64,000 bases of DNA, taken from positions 180,891 through 244,890 of the forward strand of contig NZ_BMFU01000008.1 in the NCBI RefSeq assembly GCF_014639235.1, written 5' to 3'. Below the pieces are notes generated by a model that ran no database searches, had not been told where the DNA came from, and saw only the letters and a program-made list of their open reading frames with translations. Shown piece after piece: positions 42,791-51,834 of the stretch. The stretch's first letter is position 1. Every line of letters starts with the position of its first letter. This DNA is from Paenibacillus silvae. Its GTDB lineage: Bacteria > Bacillota > Bacilli > Paenibacillales > Paenibacillaceae. The position numbers and the translations under genes are program-made.

Positions 42791-44167
42791 TTACTTTCCT
42801 AGACAGAACTGGGAGAAAATCTGATCAATTAAGGCATCATGCGCTGTATCTCCCACGATTTCTCCAAGCTGCTCCCACGCCAGACGAACATCAATCTGGA
42901 TCATATCAATAGGAACAAACTGATCTGCAGCCTCATAAGCATCCACCAGCGATTGCTTTGCCTTTTTGAGCAGCGCAATGTGACGAACATTGCTGACATA
43001 GGTCAAATCTGCAGATTCCAGCTTGCCACTGAAGAATAACGTGGAGATGGCATCCTCCAATCGATCGACACCCAGATCATCCTTCACCGACATCGGAACA
43101 AGCCGCTCCTCAGGAATATAACGGAGCAGCACGTCACGGTCAATCTGTGGCGTTAAGTCCATTTTATTCATAATGATAATTGATTGTCTACCGCGGATTT
43201 GTTCCAGCAGCTCAATCTCATCCTGATGAAGGGGCTCTGCCGCATTGACAACCATCAATATCAAATCTGCATCGTTAACAGCGGAACGGGAACGCTCCAC
43301 ACCAATTTTCTCAACAACGTCCATCGTCTCCCGAATACCAGCTGTATCAAGAAGCTTTAACGGAATATTGTTAATCGTAATGAACTCTTCAATGACATCG
43401 CGTGTCGTGCCTGGAATATCTGTAACAATGGCCCGATTATCCTGTGCTAGTGTATTCATTAATGAAGATTTACCCACGTTAGGACGTCCAACGATCGCTG
43501 TAGTAATGCCTTCACGCAATATTTTTCCCTGCTCAGCCGTGGTGAGCAATTTATCAATCTCACCCATAACCTGGCTGGATTTTTCTTTAATAAATTCGGA
43601 TGTTAATGACTCCACATCATGCTCAGGATAATCGATATTTACTTCGATTTGGGCAAGCGTCTCAACCAATGTATGTCTCAGATCGCGCAGCTTGGAGGAC
43701 AGCTTGCCTTCGACCTGTTTCAATGCTACCGAGAAGGCTCGGTCCGATTTCGAACGAATAAGGTCCATTACACCTTCCGCCTGAGACAAGTCGATCCGTC
43801 CATTTAGGAATGCACGTTTCGTGAATTCACCAGGCTCAGCGAGTCGGATATTAAGCTGCAGAAGGAGGTCCATCACCCGTTTAACTGATACGACTCCGCC
43901 ATGCGCACTAATCTCGACAACATCCTCTGTTGTAAATGAACGAGGCGCACGCATCACGGTTACCAGCACCTCTTCGATCTTCTCCCCGCTCGCAGGCTCT
44001 ATAATATGACCGTAATGAACCGTATGGCTTTCTGCTTGGGTCAAAGGAATTTTGCTGCGAAAAATCTTTTCCGTCTCTGCCACCGCATCTGGACCGCTGA
44101 CGCGAATAACAGCAATACCGGCTTCACCGACCGCTGTAGATATGGCAGTAATCGTATCGCTAATCAT
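42791..44167 (-). CDS. mnmE: tRNA modification GTPase MnmE (TrmE)
   Basis: 458 residues. The N-terminal formyl-THF-binding domain (1-118), a helical domain and an inserted G domain (about 220-380: GRPNVGKSSLMN, DTAGIRET, NKMD). It ends in FCLGK with the catalytic cysteine. Partner of MnmG encoded next. No promoter is clear in the 167-bp gap to khpB, where the khpB terminator lies. Confidence 0.98.
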   Translation of the reverse strand: MISDTITAISTAVGEAGIAVIRVSGPDAVAETEKIFRSKIPLTQAESHTVHYGHIIEPASGEKIEEVLVTVMRAPRSFTTEDVVEISAHGGVVSVKRVMDLLLQLNIRLAEPGEFTKRAFLNGRIDLSQAEGVMDLIRSKSDRAFSVALKQVEGKLSSKLRDLRHTLVETLAQIEVNIDYPEHDVESLTSEFIKEKSSQVMGEIDKLLTTAEQGKILREGITTAIVGRPNVGKSSLMNTLAQDNRAIVTDIPGTTRDVIEEFITINNIPLKLLDTAGIRETMDVVEKIGVERSRSAVNDADLILMVVNAAEPLHQDEIELLEQIRGRQSIIIMNKMDLTPQIDRDVLLRYIPEERLVPMSVKDDLGVDRLEDAISTLFFSGKLESADLTYVSNVRHIALLKKAKQSLVDAYEAADQFVPIDMIQIDVRLAWEQLGEIVGDTAHDALIDQIFSQFCLGK

Positions 44168-44280
44168 TGTGATCTCTCCCTACTTTCTATATTGAAGTTG
44201 TCATCCAGCCCATTCCGGAGAATGCCAACATATATTCAACTCTATTAGTACATTACCTTATCTCATATGCTTCGGTACGA

Positions 44281-44319
44281 AAAAAGCAATGGCTTCTGCA
44301 CCGGGCAGGAAGCCATTGC
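44281..44319 (-). terminator. terminator of rnpA-yidC-khpB
   Basis: Perfect 11-bp arms GCAATGGCTTC/GAAGCCATTGC, T run on the minus strand, after khpB. Confidence 0.92.
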
Positions 44320-44334
44320 GTCTTCAATTGCGTG

Positions 44335-45039
44335 TTATTTCAACGTAATAACCACACGCCGATTAGGCTCCTCGCCCTTACTTAACGTCTTAATCTGCGG
44401 GTGATTTTGCAGTTTGGCATGAATTACTTTCCGTTCGAGTGGAGGCATCGGCTCAAGTACAACTTCCTTGCCTGTACGAATGGCTTGTCCAGCCAATCGC
44501 TCAGCAAGATCCTCAAGCGTTTTGCGCCGGCGCTGGCGGAAGTTTTCCGCATCGAGCACGATGCGCACGAAGTTTTCCGAGTAACGGTTGGCTACGATAT
44601 TGGTCAGATATTGAAGAGCATCCAGCGTCTGTCCACGTCTACCGATAATCATGCCCAGGTCTTCCCCGGATATATTAAAGATATGACCATCACGCTGTTT
44701 TTTGATATGCACTTCCACATCCAGCCCCATACCTGCCGCAACCTCTTTCAAAAACGCAGCCGCTTCTTCATAGGGATTATGGACTGCTACACCCTCAAGT
44801 AACGCATCGATCTCGGGTTCAGGTGTGGCTGGTTTGATCGGCTGCTCGGAAGCAGCTTCGGGCACAGGCAGCAGTTTGACTTCAACCTTGGCAGCCTTTA
44901 CCCCGAACAAACCCAGGAATCCTTTTGACGGCTGCTCTAACACTTGTATCTCGACCTTGTCCCGGCTCACGCCAAGCTCAGCCAATCCTTGGTTTACAGC
45001 ATCTTCAACGGTTTTTCCTGACGTAATGACTGTGGTCAT
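44335..45039 (-). CDS. khpB: RNA-binding protein KhpB (Jag/SpoIIIJ-associated)
   Basis: 234 residues. Jag-N domain (about 1-52), linker, KH domain (about 85-160, with DLGMIIGRRGQTLDALQYL) and R3H domain (about 165-232). It binds RNA with KhpA and affects cell division and elongation. Its ATG overlaps the yidC stop by four bases. Family length normal. Confidence 0.95.
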   Translation of the reverse strand: MTTVITSGKTVEDAVNQGLAELGVSRDKVEIQVLEQPSKGFLGLFGVKAAKVEVKLLPVPEAASEQPIKPATPEPEIDALLEGVAVHNPYEEAAAFLKEVAAGMGLDVEVHIKKQRDGHIFNISGEDLGMIIGRRGQTLDALQYLTNIVANRYSENFVRIVLDAENFRQRRRKTLEDLAERLAGQAIRTGKEVVLEPMPPLERKVIHAKLQNHPQIKTLSKGEEPNRRVVITLK

Positions 45040-45914
45040 TTCGATTTTTTGGCCCCTTTCGACCCTTTCCCAGAGACAGTGGCTCTGCCGCCGTTTTTGC
45101 GTTTAGCTCCGCTTTTGGAAGAGCTGTTCTGCTTCACGTTGACCTCGGCCACAACTTTATCATTATTCCGGTAAAGGAAATAGTTTTGCACGATGGTGTA
45201 GATATTACTGTAGAACCAGTAAAGCGGCAACGCTGACGGGAACTGATACGACATCACGAAAATCAGGATCGGATACACCCACAGCATGAACTGCATCGGT
45301 CCAATTTGCTGTGTAGGATTCATGCGCATCATCATCCACGTTTGGATGAATGTTGTGATGGCAGCCAGCACTGGCAAAATAAACAGGTGATCCGGCGCTC
45401 CAAGCTGAAGCCACAGGAAGTCGTGGGTTCTCAGACTGGAGTTTCCGTAAATGGAGTTATAAAGTGCGATGTAAATCGGCATCTGAATCAGAAGTGGCAA
45501 ACAACCCGCCATCGGATTGACTTTGTTCTCCTGAAACAATTTCATCGTTTCTTGCTGAACTTTCTCAGGTGTATCTTTATACTTGGCTTGAATCTCCTTC
45601 AGCTGCGGCTGAATCGCCTGCATCGCTTTGGAGCTGCGAACCTGCTTCAACGTTAATGGCAGTATCAATGTCCTTACAATTAGCACCATCACAAGTACGG
45701 CAAATCCATATTCACCGTTAAACCAGTTGGCGAATGTATCCAGCGCCAGTGAGAACCAGTACACTACATTGGCTTGCCAGAATGAATCACTATTCTTCAA
45801 ATCTTCCGTTGTAACCCCTGCACCTTGCGGAGTACAACCGGCGAGTACAGTGACCATTGCAATGACTGCAATGAGGAGAATCCACTTCCCCTTAGATGTC
45901 TTCAATCGCGACAC
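45036..45914 (-). CDS. yidC: membrane protein insertase YidC (SpoIIIJ)
   Basis: 292 residues. Lipoprotein signal with lipobox VLAGC, followed by five hydrophobic segments; the central helix NPMAGCLPLLIQMP and the cytoplasmic coiled region RSSKAMQAIQPQLKEIQAKY are family marks. It inserts membrane proteins. Start is GTG at 45912-45914, AGGGG at 7 nt. A basic Lys-rich C-terminal tail (about 265-292) is typical and binds ribosomes. Confidence 0.96.
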   Translation of the reverse strand: MSRLKTSKGKWILLIAVIAMVTVLAGCTPQGAGVTTEDLKNSDSFWQANVVYWFSLALDTFANWFNGEYGFAVLVMVLIVRTLILPLTLKQVRSSKAMQAIQPQLKEIQAKYKDTPEKVQQETMKLFQENKVNPMAGCLPLLIQMPIYIALYNSIYGNSSLRTHDFLWLQLGAPDHLFILPVLAAITTFIQTWMMMRMNPTQQIGPMQFMLWVYPILIFVMSYQFPSALPLYWFYSNIYTIVQNYFLYRNNDKVVAEVNVKQNSSSKSGAKRKNGGRATVSGKGSKGAKKSK

Positions 45915-45988
45915 TTCATAACCCCTCTCTTAACCATTCCATTCCACCGTAAATCATACCATAATTAGGAGGACAAATAAACCGAAGC

Positions 45989-46339
45989 TTACCGCTTGCA
46001 CGACTTCAGCAGAGAGGCTTTACGCAGCACATGGAGCAGACTTTTTTCCATCTCCTTGTAAGGCATATCAAGTGCACCTTTGCGGACGATGAATATCAGG
46101 TCCATCTGCGTAACAATCTCTTGCTCATGGTGACGTACAATTTCCTTGATCATGCGCCGCATCCGGTTACGCACGACAGCGTTTCCGATTTTTTTGCTGC
46201 ATGATACGCCCACCCGGAATTGCTCCGTATCTTTACGGCGGCATCCATACACCACAAACTGATGATTGGCAAACGATTTTCCATAGCGATATACGCGGCT
46301 AAAGTCCGCCCGGTTTCGCAGACGCAATCTTTTATACAC
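45989..46339 (-). CDS. rnpA: ribonuclease P protein component
   Basis: 116 residues with the RNR motif VVRNRMRRMIKE, which contacts the P RNA. It is the protein cofactor of RNase P in 5' tRNA maturation. Start is GTG at 46337-46339 with AAGGAG at 7 nt. It has its own promoter (46440-46468) behind the rpmH terminator. Confidence 0.96.
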   Translation of the reverse strand: MYKRLRLRNRADFSRVYRYGKSFANHQFVVYGCRRKDTEQFRVGVSCSKKIGNAVVRNRMRRMIKEIVRHHEQEIVTQMDLIFIVRKGALDMPYKEMEKSLLHVLRKASLLKSCKR

Positions 46340-46439
46340 GGCGCTTCTCCTTGCTGTCCCCCATCCACGTTATTGACGGAGGCATCATTACTGATTTAGT
46401 ATAGGCTTTCTTGAACGACGGTAAACCGCCCAGGCGACA

Positions 46440-46468
46440 AATATATATTAAGGTAAGTTTCCAACCAA
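46440..46468 (-). promoter_or_regulatory. rnpA promoter
   Basis: TTGGTT (46463-46468), 17 bp, TATATT (46440-46445) on the minus strand. Confidence 0.6.
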
Positions 46469-46503
46469 AGGGAAACAAAATCCAGGTGTAAAACTCTCAT
46501 TTA

Positions 46504-46531
46504 AGAAAAAAAAGACCACCTCGGTGGTCTT
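46504..46531 (-). terminator. rpmH terminator
   Basis: Perfect 9-bp stem AAGACCACC/GGTGGTCTT, 2-nt turn, eight T residues on the minus strand, 8 bp after rpmH. Confidence 0.93.
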
Positions 46532-46539
46532 CACATGCA

Positions 46540-46674
46540 TTAAGCACTCAGGACTTTACGGCCTTTCAGGCGACGTGCAGCCAAAACTTTACGGCCGTTT
46601 TTCGTGCTCATTCTTTTCCGGAAACCATGAACTTTTTTACGTTTGCTAACGTTCGGTTTGAATGTAGGTCTCAA
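46540..46674 (-). CDS. rpmH: 50S ribosomal protein L34
   Basis: 44 residues, Lys/Arg-rich: RPTFKPNVSKRKKVHGFRKR and NGRKVLAARRLKGRKVLSA are the family ends. Start is TTG at 46672-46674, with GGAGG at 9 nt; no ATG is available before residue 22, and homologues begin at this place. It is transcribed from the promoter at 46748-46776 away from the origin, and ends in its own terminator before rnpA. Confidence 0.97.
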   Translation of the reverse strand: MRPTFKPNVSKRKKVHGFRKRMSTKNGRKVLAARRLKGRKVLSA

Positions 46675-46747
46675 TGTATTGCACCTCCTTACAAGGAAAT
46701 ACTTATGTGATGAATCATTTTCATCTTCACAGAAAACACCTTTATAT

Positions 46748-46776
46748 ATTTAACCACGTTCAATTGGAAAAGTCAA
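46748..46776 (-). promoter_or_regulatory. rpmH promoter
   Basis: TTGACT (46771-46776), 17 bp, TTAAAT (46748-46753) on the minus strand. Confidence 0.75.
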
Positions 46777-46890
46777 CTGAAATGCACCGCCTTGCTCCCT
46801 CTTTTTCATACGCTTTCCAGCATTTAAAACTTGTCTTAATCCAGCCCGCTCTTTTGCCTACTATTCATTAGACCAAACCAAGGCCAAAAG

Positions 46891-47004
46891 TTATCCCCAG
46901 CAAGAACTGATAACCGCCGTGTTAAGCCTCTTTCAGGTTATCCACACCTCTCGCGAAGCACTCATTATTTTTCTCCCTGTTTAAAGTTATTCACATGTGG
47001 ATAA
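46891..47004. other. oriC part A: DnaA-box cluster beside rpmH
   Basis: Perfect boxes TTATCCACA at 46938-46946 (+), TTATTCACA at 46987-46995 (+) and TTATCCACA at 46996-47004 (-), and one with a single mismatch at 46891-46899. It corresponds in position to the incA/rpmH-side cluster of Bacillus. Confidence 0.85.
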
Positions 47005-47063
47005 AGAATATTTAGTTCAAAATTGCTAAACAGTATCGGTTTGTATCCGCTTTAAAGATAAGG

Positions 47064-47116
47064 TTTACAAGTTTTTAAGAAAGGTGTAGGATAAAAAAAC
47101 ATCTTGTATACAAGTA
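47064..47116 (+). promoter_or_regulatory. gntR promoter and GntR operator
   Basis: TTTACA (47064-47069), 17 bp, TAGGAT (47087-47092). The palindrome CTTGTATACAAG (47103-47114) lies at the expected transcription start, matching the ACTTGTATACAAGT type of Bacillus GntR operator. A second possible start is the extended -10 TGTTATGAT ending at 47160. Confidence 0.6.
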
Positions 47117-47202
47117 TACTTATTGCTTTTTTCGGCGGCGGCCTCACCATGTGTTATGATAAGTAACTGTACGAATTACTTAATTTTAGGAGCGTTAGCC
47201 AT

Positions 47203-47877
47203 ATGCAGTTTCCATCTTCCTGGCTTCAAGGAGCATCCCGCGGTGAGGCCATAGCATGCGAATTAAGGCTGAGAATTATTAGCGGAACCCTTCGGCCTGG
47301 AGAAATTTTGTCGGAAAATCGAATTGCTGCTGATTTCGACAGCAGCCGGTCGCCTGTTCGCGAAGCGCTGAGAACGTTGTCTAATGAAGGTCTGATTCGC
47401 CTTGAACGGATGGGTGTTGTGATCCTGGGCTTGAATATGAAGGATGTCGAGGAGCTGTACGATGTTCGCTTTCTCATTGAAAGCTTTGTGCAGCAGAGAC
47501 TGGCTGCCGAAGTACCCCCATCATTGATAACGAAGCTACGCAACATTATCGACAAAATGCAGCTTGCCGGCAAGCACCATGATGCTGTCGAATTTGCCTA
47601 TCAGGATCTTACGTTTCATGAGACCATTATTGAAGCGGCCGGACATACCCGCATTTCGCATTTGTGGAAGAGCATCAGATATGTCGTGATGACGGTCATG
47701 CTGCTGACCACACGCCGGGTATTCGCTCAAGGCGAGGGCAAAGTAAGCGCTGTAGTGGAGAAGCATCGATCGCTTGCAGCAGCACTGGAATCAGGCGATA
47801 AACTTCTGATCCAGACTGGAGTTCGCACCTATTTCAAAGACTCGGGTCAAACGTTGCACGAAAGCTTTGAATTTTAA
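47203..47877 (+). CDS. gntR: GntR-family gluconate repressor
   Basis: 224 residues. N-terminal winged helix (about 10-75; LSENRIAADFDSSRSPVREALRTL, in pieces) and a C-terminal FCD ligand-binding domain (about 85-210), so FadR subfamily. In Bacillus GntR represses the gnt operon until gluconate binds. Operators of matching sequence stand in front of this gene and gntP. AGGAG lies 10 nt before the ATG. It is followed by permease and kinase genes, as in B. subtilis gntR-K-P-Z but with order R-P-K. Confidence 0.93.
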   Translation: MQFPSSWLQGASRGEAIACELRLRIISGTLRPGEILSENRIAADFDSSRSPVREALRTLSNEGLIRLERMGVVILGLNMKDVEELYDVRFLIESFVQQRLAAEVPPSLITKLRNIIDKMQLAGKHHDAVEFAYQDLTFHETIIEAAGHTRISHLWKSIRYVVMTVMLLTTRRVFAQGEGKVSAVVEKHRSLAAALESGDKLLIQTGVRTYFKDSGQTLHESFEF

Positions 47878-47937
47878 TGGAGCTTCTCAGCAAGCAGCTT
47901 TGATAAGGAGAACTCGCAATCAATCCGCCGTGAATGA

Positions 47938-47965
47938 TTGCAAGTAACTTGTCGACAAGTATACA
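47938..47965 (+). promoter_or_regulatory. gntP promoter with GntR operator in the spacer
   Basis: TTGCAA (47938-47943), 16 bp, TATACA (47960-47965). The perfect palindrome ACTTGTCGACAAGT (47947-47960) fills the spacer, a position for direct repression. Confidence 0.75.
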
Positions 47966-48062
47966 AAATGCGATATTTTTACTTTTTAGGGCATGATAAT
48001 CTCTGCATGATTTTTAATCGTACTGCTTCAAGCAGATAGCTGTTATGTGTCGTTACGACGAT

Positions 48063-48077
48063 TTGTAAGCGTTTGTT
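48063..48077 (+). promoter_or_regulatory. cre-like site in front of gntP
   Basis: TTGTAAGCGTTTGTT fits WTGNAANCGNWNNCW with one mismatch (C to T at position 14), 29 bp before the gntP start. Its place downstream of the promoter would suit CcpA roadblock. Confidence 0.5.
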
Positions 48078-48106
48078 TATAACTCAGACAAAGGAGTAAT
48101 CTCACC

Positions 48107-49468
48107 ATGAGCACTATTTTCGGACTATCCCATAATACGACACTGCTGGTCTGGACGTTGATCGTCATCATCTTCCTGATTCTGTTAATCTCTAAATATA
48201 AATGGAACCCGTTCATTACCCTGCTATTATCTGCATTGATGCTTGGTTTATTAACGGGAATGAAACCTGCGGATGTTATATCCTCCATTACAGGAGGTCT
48301 TGGCGGTACATTAGGCACAATTGCCATCGTCATTGGACTCGGCACCATGCTTGGTAAGATGATGGCCGAATCCGGCGGAGCCGAGCAGATTGCTACGACC
48401 CTGGTGGACCGTTTCGGTGTGAAACGCGTGCACTGGGCGATGATGATTGTTGGTTTTATTGTTGGCATTCCCGTTTTCTTTGAAGTTGGGGTCATTCTCA
48501 TGATTCCGATCATTTTCACCGTGGCCCGCAAAACGAACATGTCCCTGCTTCAGATCGGAATTCCTATTCTGGCTGGTCTCTCAACTGTACACGGGCTTGT
48601 TCCGCCGCATCCGGCCCCTATGATTGCAATCGAAGCCTTTAACGCGGATCTGGGGAAAACGATTCTCTACTCCCTGCTGGTCGGTATTCCTACAGCGATT
48701 ATTGCTGGACCTGTTTTCGGTAAATTTATCGGCAAAAGAATTCATACCGAACCGCCAGCGGAGCTCGCTGAGCAGTTCTCAGCCAAGAAGAACAGCAATC
48801 TGCCCGGATTTGGCATTACCCTGTTCACTATTTTGCTTCCCGTCATTCTCATGCTCATCGGCTCTGTCGCAAATATCGTTGATCCTGAAGCAACAAACGG
48901 CTTTACCGTTTTCAGTGAATTTATTGGTAATGAAATTATTGCCTTGCTAATCGCTGTTGTCTTTGCCCTCTTTTCACTCGGCTTTGCGCGCGGATTCAGC
49001 AAACATGATATATCCCGTTTCACCAGCGAATGCCTGGCACCCACTGCAACGATTATTCTCATCATCGGCGGCGGCGGCGCATTCAAGCAGGTGCTGATCA
49101 ATAGCGGCGTGGGCAATGCCATTGCCGAATTCGCCACACATGCCAACATCAATGTCATTCTGTTCGCCTGGCTTGTAGCTGCCCTCATTCGCGTTGCTAC
49201 CGGTTCAGCTACGGTTGCTATGACTACAGCGGCAGGTATTGTAGCCCCCGTGCTTACGCTGACACCTGGAGCCAATATTGAGCTGGTTGTACTTGCTACG
49301 GGCGCAGGCTCTCTCGTCCTGTCCCATGTCAATGATGCAGGCTTCTGGATGATCAAGGAATTCTTTAATATGAGCGTTGCTCAAACACTCAAAACGTGGA
49401 CCGTTATGGAAACACTACTCTCCGTTGTTGGACTGCTCTTTATTTTGCTGCTGAGCACAGTGGTGTAA
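48107..49468 (+). CDS. gntP: gluconate:proton symporter GntP
   Basis: 453 residues with 12 or more hydrophobic segments. GLVPPHPAPMIAIEAF and GSATVAMTTAAGI are conserved blocks of GntP-type permeases. It imports gluconate with protons. The start has GGAG at 10 nt. It lies between gntR and gntK and is transcribed toward dnaA. Confidence 0.93.
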   Translation: MSTIFGLSHNTTLLVWTLIVIIFLILLISKYKWNPFITLLLSALMLGLLTGMKPADVISSITGGLGGTLGTIAIVIGLGTMLGKMMAESGGAEQIATTLVDRFGVKRVHWAMMIVGFIVGIPVFFEVGVILMIPIIFTVARKTNMSLLQIGIPILAGLSTVHGLVPPHPAPMIAIEAFNADLGKTILYSLLVGIPTAIIAGPVFGKFIGKRIHTEPPAELAEQFSAKKNSNLPGFGITLFTILLPVILMLIGSVANIVDPEATNGFTVFSEFIGNEIIALLIAVVFALFSLGFARGFSKHDISRFTSECLAPTATIILIIGGGGAFKQVLINSGVGNAIAEFATHANINVILFAWLVAALIRVATGSATVAMTTAAGIVAPVLTLTPGANIELVVLATGAGSLVLSHVNDAGFWMIKEFFNMSVAQTLKTWTVMETLLSVVGLLFILLLSTVV

Positions 49469-49565
49469 AATTAAAATATACGTGTAAATCTGTTTGACTG
49501 CAGTTCTCCTGCAGTCCTTTCTTCAACAATAGGTTCTCAGTTCTTTAAGAAAGAGGGATCTCTCA

Positions 49566-51113
49566 ATGACGAACTATATGATTGGAATGGATATCGGCAC
49601 TACCAGTACCAAATCCGTGTTATTCACAGAGCAAGGCGAGGTGATTACGACCTCCACTCAGGAGTATCCACTCTACACTCCTGCACCGGATGTTGCGGAA
49701 CAGGACCCCGAAGAGATCGTGCAGGCAGCTATTCGCTCGGTACGCGGCGTGATGAGCGAGAGCCAGATTTCGGCTGATCAGGTTCTCTTCGTATCCTGCA
49801 GCTCGGCCATGCACAGTGTCATTGCCATGGATCAGCAGCATCAGCCGCTGACACGCTGCATCACCTGGGCTGATAACCGCAGCGCAGCCTGGGCGACCAA
49901 GCTGCAGGAAAATGGCGTTGGCCATCAGATCTATCTGCGTACAGGCACACCCATTCATCCGATGTCACCCCTGACCAAATTGATGTGGCTGCGCCATGAT
50001 GAGCCTGAATTGTTCCAGCGCGCGGCAAAATTCATTTCGATTAAAGAGTATTTGTTCTTCCGCCTGTTCGGACAATATGTTGTCGATCATTCCATTGCCT
50101 CCTGCACCGGGCTGCTCAACCTGGAGCAGATGGACTGGGACAAGGAAGCTCTTGATCTTGCAGGCATTACGGCCAATCATCTGTCAAAGCTTGTACCAAC
50201 CACCTATACAATAGAGGGAATCCATCCCGAATTGGCTGAAAAAATGGCCCTTTCCCCCTCTACGCCCTTTGTCATCGGCGCAAGTGACGGGGTATTGTCC
50301 AATCTTGGTGTCAACGCGATTGAACCAGGTGTTGTCGCTGCAACCATTGGCACCAGCGGAGCGATTCGCACCGTCGTTGATCGCCCTGTAACCGATCCGA
50401 AAGGCCGGACCTTCTGTTACGCCCTGACCGAAAATATGTGGGTTGTAGGCGGACCTGTGAATAACGGTGGCATGCTGTTCCGCTGGGTACGGGATGAGTT
50501 TGCTGCATCCGAAGTGGAAACGGCCAAGCGTCTTGGCATAGATTCCTATGACGTTCTGACCAAAATTGCGGAGCGTGTCTCGCCAGGCTCTGAAGGACTG
50601 CTGTTTCATCCGTACCTTTCGGGCGAACGCGCCCCGCTCTGGAACCCGGATGCCCGCGGCTCGTTCTTTGGGCTGACACTTCACCATCAGAAGCAGCATA
50701 TGATTCGTGCTGTGCTTGAAGGCGTAATTTTCAATCTCTATACCGTTCTGCTGGCCATGGAGGAGCAGATTGGACAGCCAACCTCGATACAGGCTACCGG
50801 CGGGTTCGCACGTTCTCCATTATGGCGGCAGATGATGTCCGATATCTTTAATCAAGAGGTCGTTGTACCTGAAAGCTTCGAAAGCTCCTGTCTCGGCGCT
50901 GTTGTGCTCGGCCTTTATGCTACAGGACGAATCAAGTCCCTGCACGCCGTCTCCTCTATGGTAGGTACAACTCACCGGCACACACCGATCAAAGAGCATG
51001 CCTCCATCTATCGGGAGCTGCTGCCAATCTATATTCGTATTTCACGCAAGCTGGAAGAGGAATATACAGATATCGCAGCTTTCCAACGCAAAATGTCTAT
51101 GCCTCATATGTAA
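49566..51113 (+). CDS. gntK: gluconokinase, FGGY family
   Basis: 515 residues. N-terminal phosphate loop MIGMDIGTTSTKSVLF, WADNRSAAWA, and C-terminal ATP block ATGGFARSPLWRQMMSDI are FGGY signatures. Context (GntR, GntP) points to D-gluconate phosphorylation to 6-phosphogluconate. Xylulokinase is the nearest alternative from sequence alone. No gntZ (6-phosphogluconate dehydrogenase) is attached here. AGAGGG lies 8 nt before the ATG. Its stop codon is the first base of the terminator. Confidence 0.92.
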   Translation: MTNYMIGMDIGTTSTKSVLFTEQGEVITTSTQEYPLYTPAPDVAEQDPEEIVQAAIRSVRGVMSESQISADQVLFVSCSSAMHSVIAMDQQHQPLTRCITWADNRSAAWATKLQENGVGHQIYLRTGTPIHPMSPLTKLMWLRHDEPELFQRAAKFISIKEYLFFRLFGQYVVDHSIASCTGLLNLEQMDWDKEALDLAGITANHLSKLVPTTYTIEGIHPELAEKMALSPSTPFVIGASDGVLSNLGVNAIEPGVVAATIGTSGAIRTVVDRPVTDPKGRTFCYALTENMWVVGGPVNNGGMLFRWVRDEFAASEVETAKRLGIDSYDVLTKIAERVSPGSEGLLFHPYLSGERAPLWNPDARGSFFGLTLHHQKQHMIRAVLEGVIFNLYTVLLAMEEQIGQPTSIQATGGFARSPLWRQMMSDIFNQEVVVPESFESSCLGAVVLGLYATGRIKSLHAVSSMVGTTHRHTPIKEHASIYRELLPIYIRISRKLEEEYTDIAAFQRKMSMPHM

Positions 51114-51169
51114 AAAGAGGAAGGCCCCGCAGCCCAAAACCGGCTGCGGGGCCTTCCTCTTTTTCATTA
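51112..51169 (+). terminator. gnt operon terminator, 23-bp perfect arms
   Basis: Arms 51112-51134 and 51142-51164 are fully complementary, loop CAAAACC, T/A-rich ends on both sides, so it can stop transcription from either direction. It begins within the gntK stop codon. Confidence 0.95.
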
Positions 51170-51397
51170 TTTTCCTACCTCACTCTTATACAGACACCTG
51201 TGTCCTGCACCATGCAGCCTACTTTTTTTTCAAAATACGTCCTCTTTACCCGATCCTGACCAATCAATATAGATATTATTTGAACGAAAATAACTATGAA
51301 AATCATCATACTTTTACTGTAGACACCATATGAGGTAGAAGGCACATACCATGCTTTGGCTCATTTTAGATCTGATCAGTTCATCGCGATCTTCAAT
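51170..51397. other. gene-free stretch upstream of dnaA boxes
   Basis: About 230 bp between the gnt terminator and the dnaA-side DnaA boxes. I see no gene or clear signal. Confidence 0.4.
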
Positions 51398-51701
51398 TTA
51401 TCCACAACGAGGTTATTCACATCCCCGGATCACTTTTACACACAAACCCGCATCTTTCGACGGATATCCTGTGTATAAAATAATTTGGCCTATTGGGTCA
51501 TTCTGTCGAAACTTAAACAATTTATAAACAATATATTGTGTTGTGATTAAAAATTATACACAAGTTATTGAATTTGTGGATAAAATCTCGCGATACGTTG
51601 AAATGCGGGGCTTCTTTTGCTATGATTGTATTACTTTTGGATGTGAATATGTGATCTGACCTATAATATTATCAACAGCCTGTGGATAAAGTTGTGAACA
51701 A
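51398..51701. other. oriC part B: DnaA-box cluster upstream of dnaA
   Basis: Perfect TTATnCACA boxes at 51398-51406 (+), 51413-51421 (+), 51470-51478 (-), 51554-51562 (+), 51575-51583 (-) and 51681-51689 (-), and single-mismatch boxes at 51434-51442 (+) and 51693-51701 (-). Two boxes flank the dnaA promoter, which suits autoregulation. Confidence 0.92.
51598..51626 (+). promoter_or_regulatory. dnaA promoter
   Basis: TTGAAA (51598-51603), 17 bp, TATGAT (51621-51626) with an extended -10 TG. A further TATAAT at 51662-51667 may be a second -10. Confidence 0.75.
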
Positions 51702-51834
51702 TTTTCCGTTGTTCATTCTTTTTTTGTTTTTGACCTGCGGGGGTTTGGGGATAAATTCCGGCAATATATCTCGTATTTCGACACTGCATCATGGCTTAAG
51801 CCACACTTGGAACATGTAAAAGGAGTGACAGTCT

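Noticed and set aside
48742..49356. Long minus-strand open frame across gntP
   Set aside because: Shadow of the gntP reading frame; low-complexity, no ribosome site.
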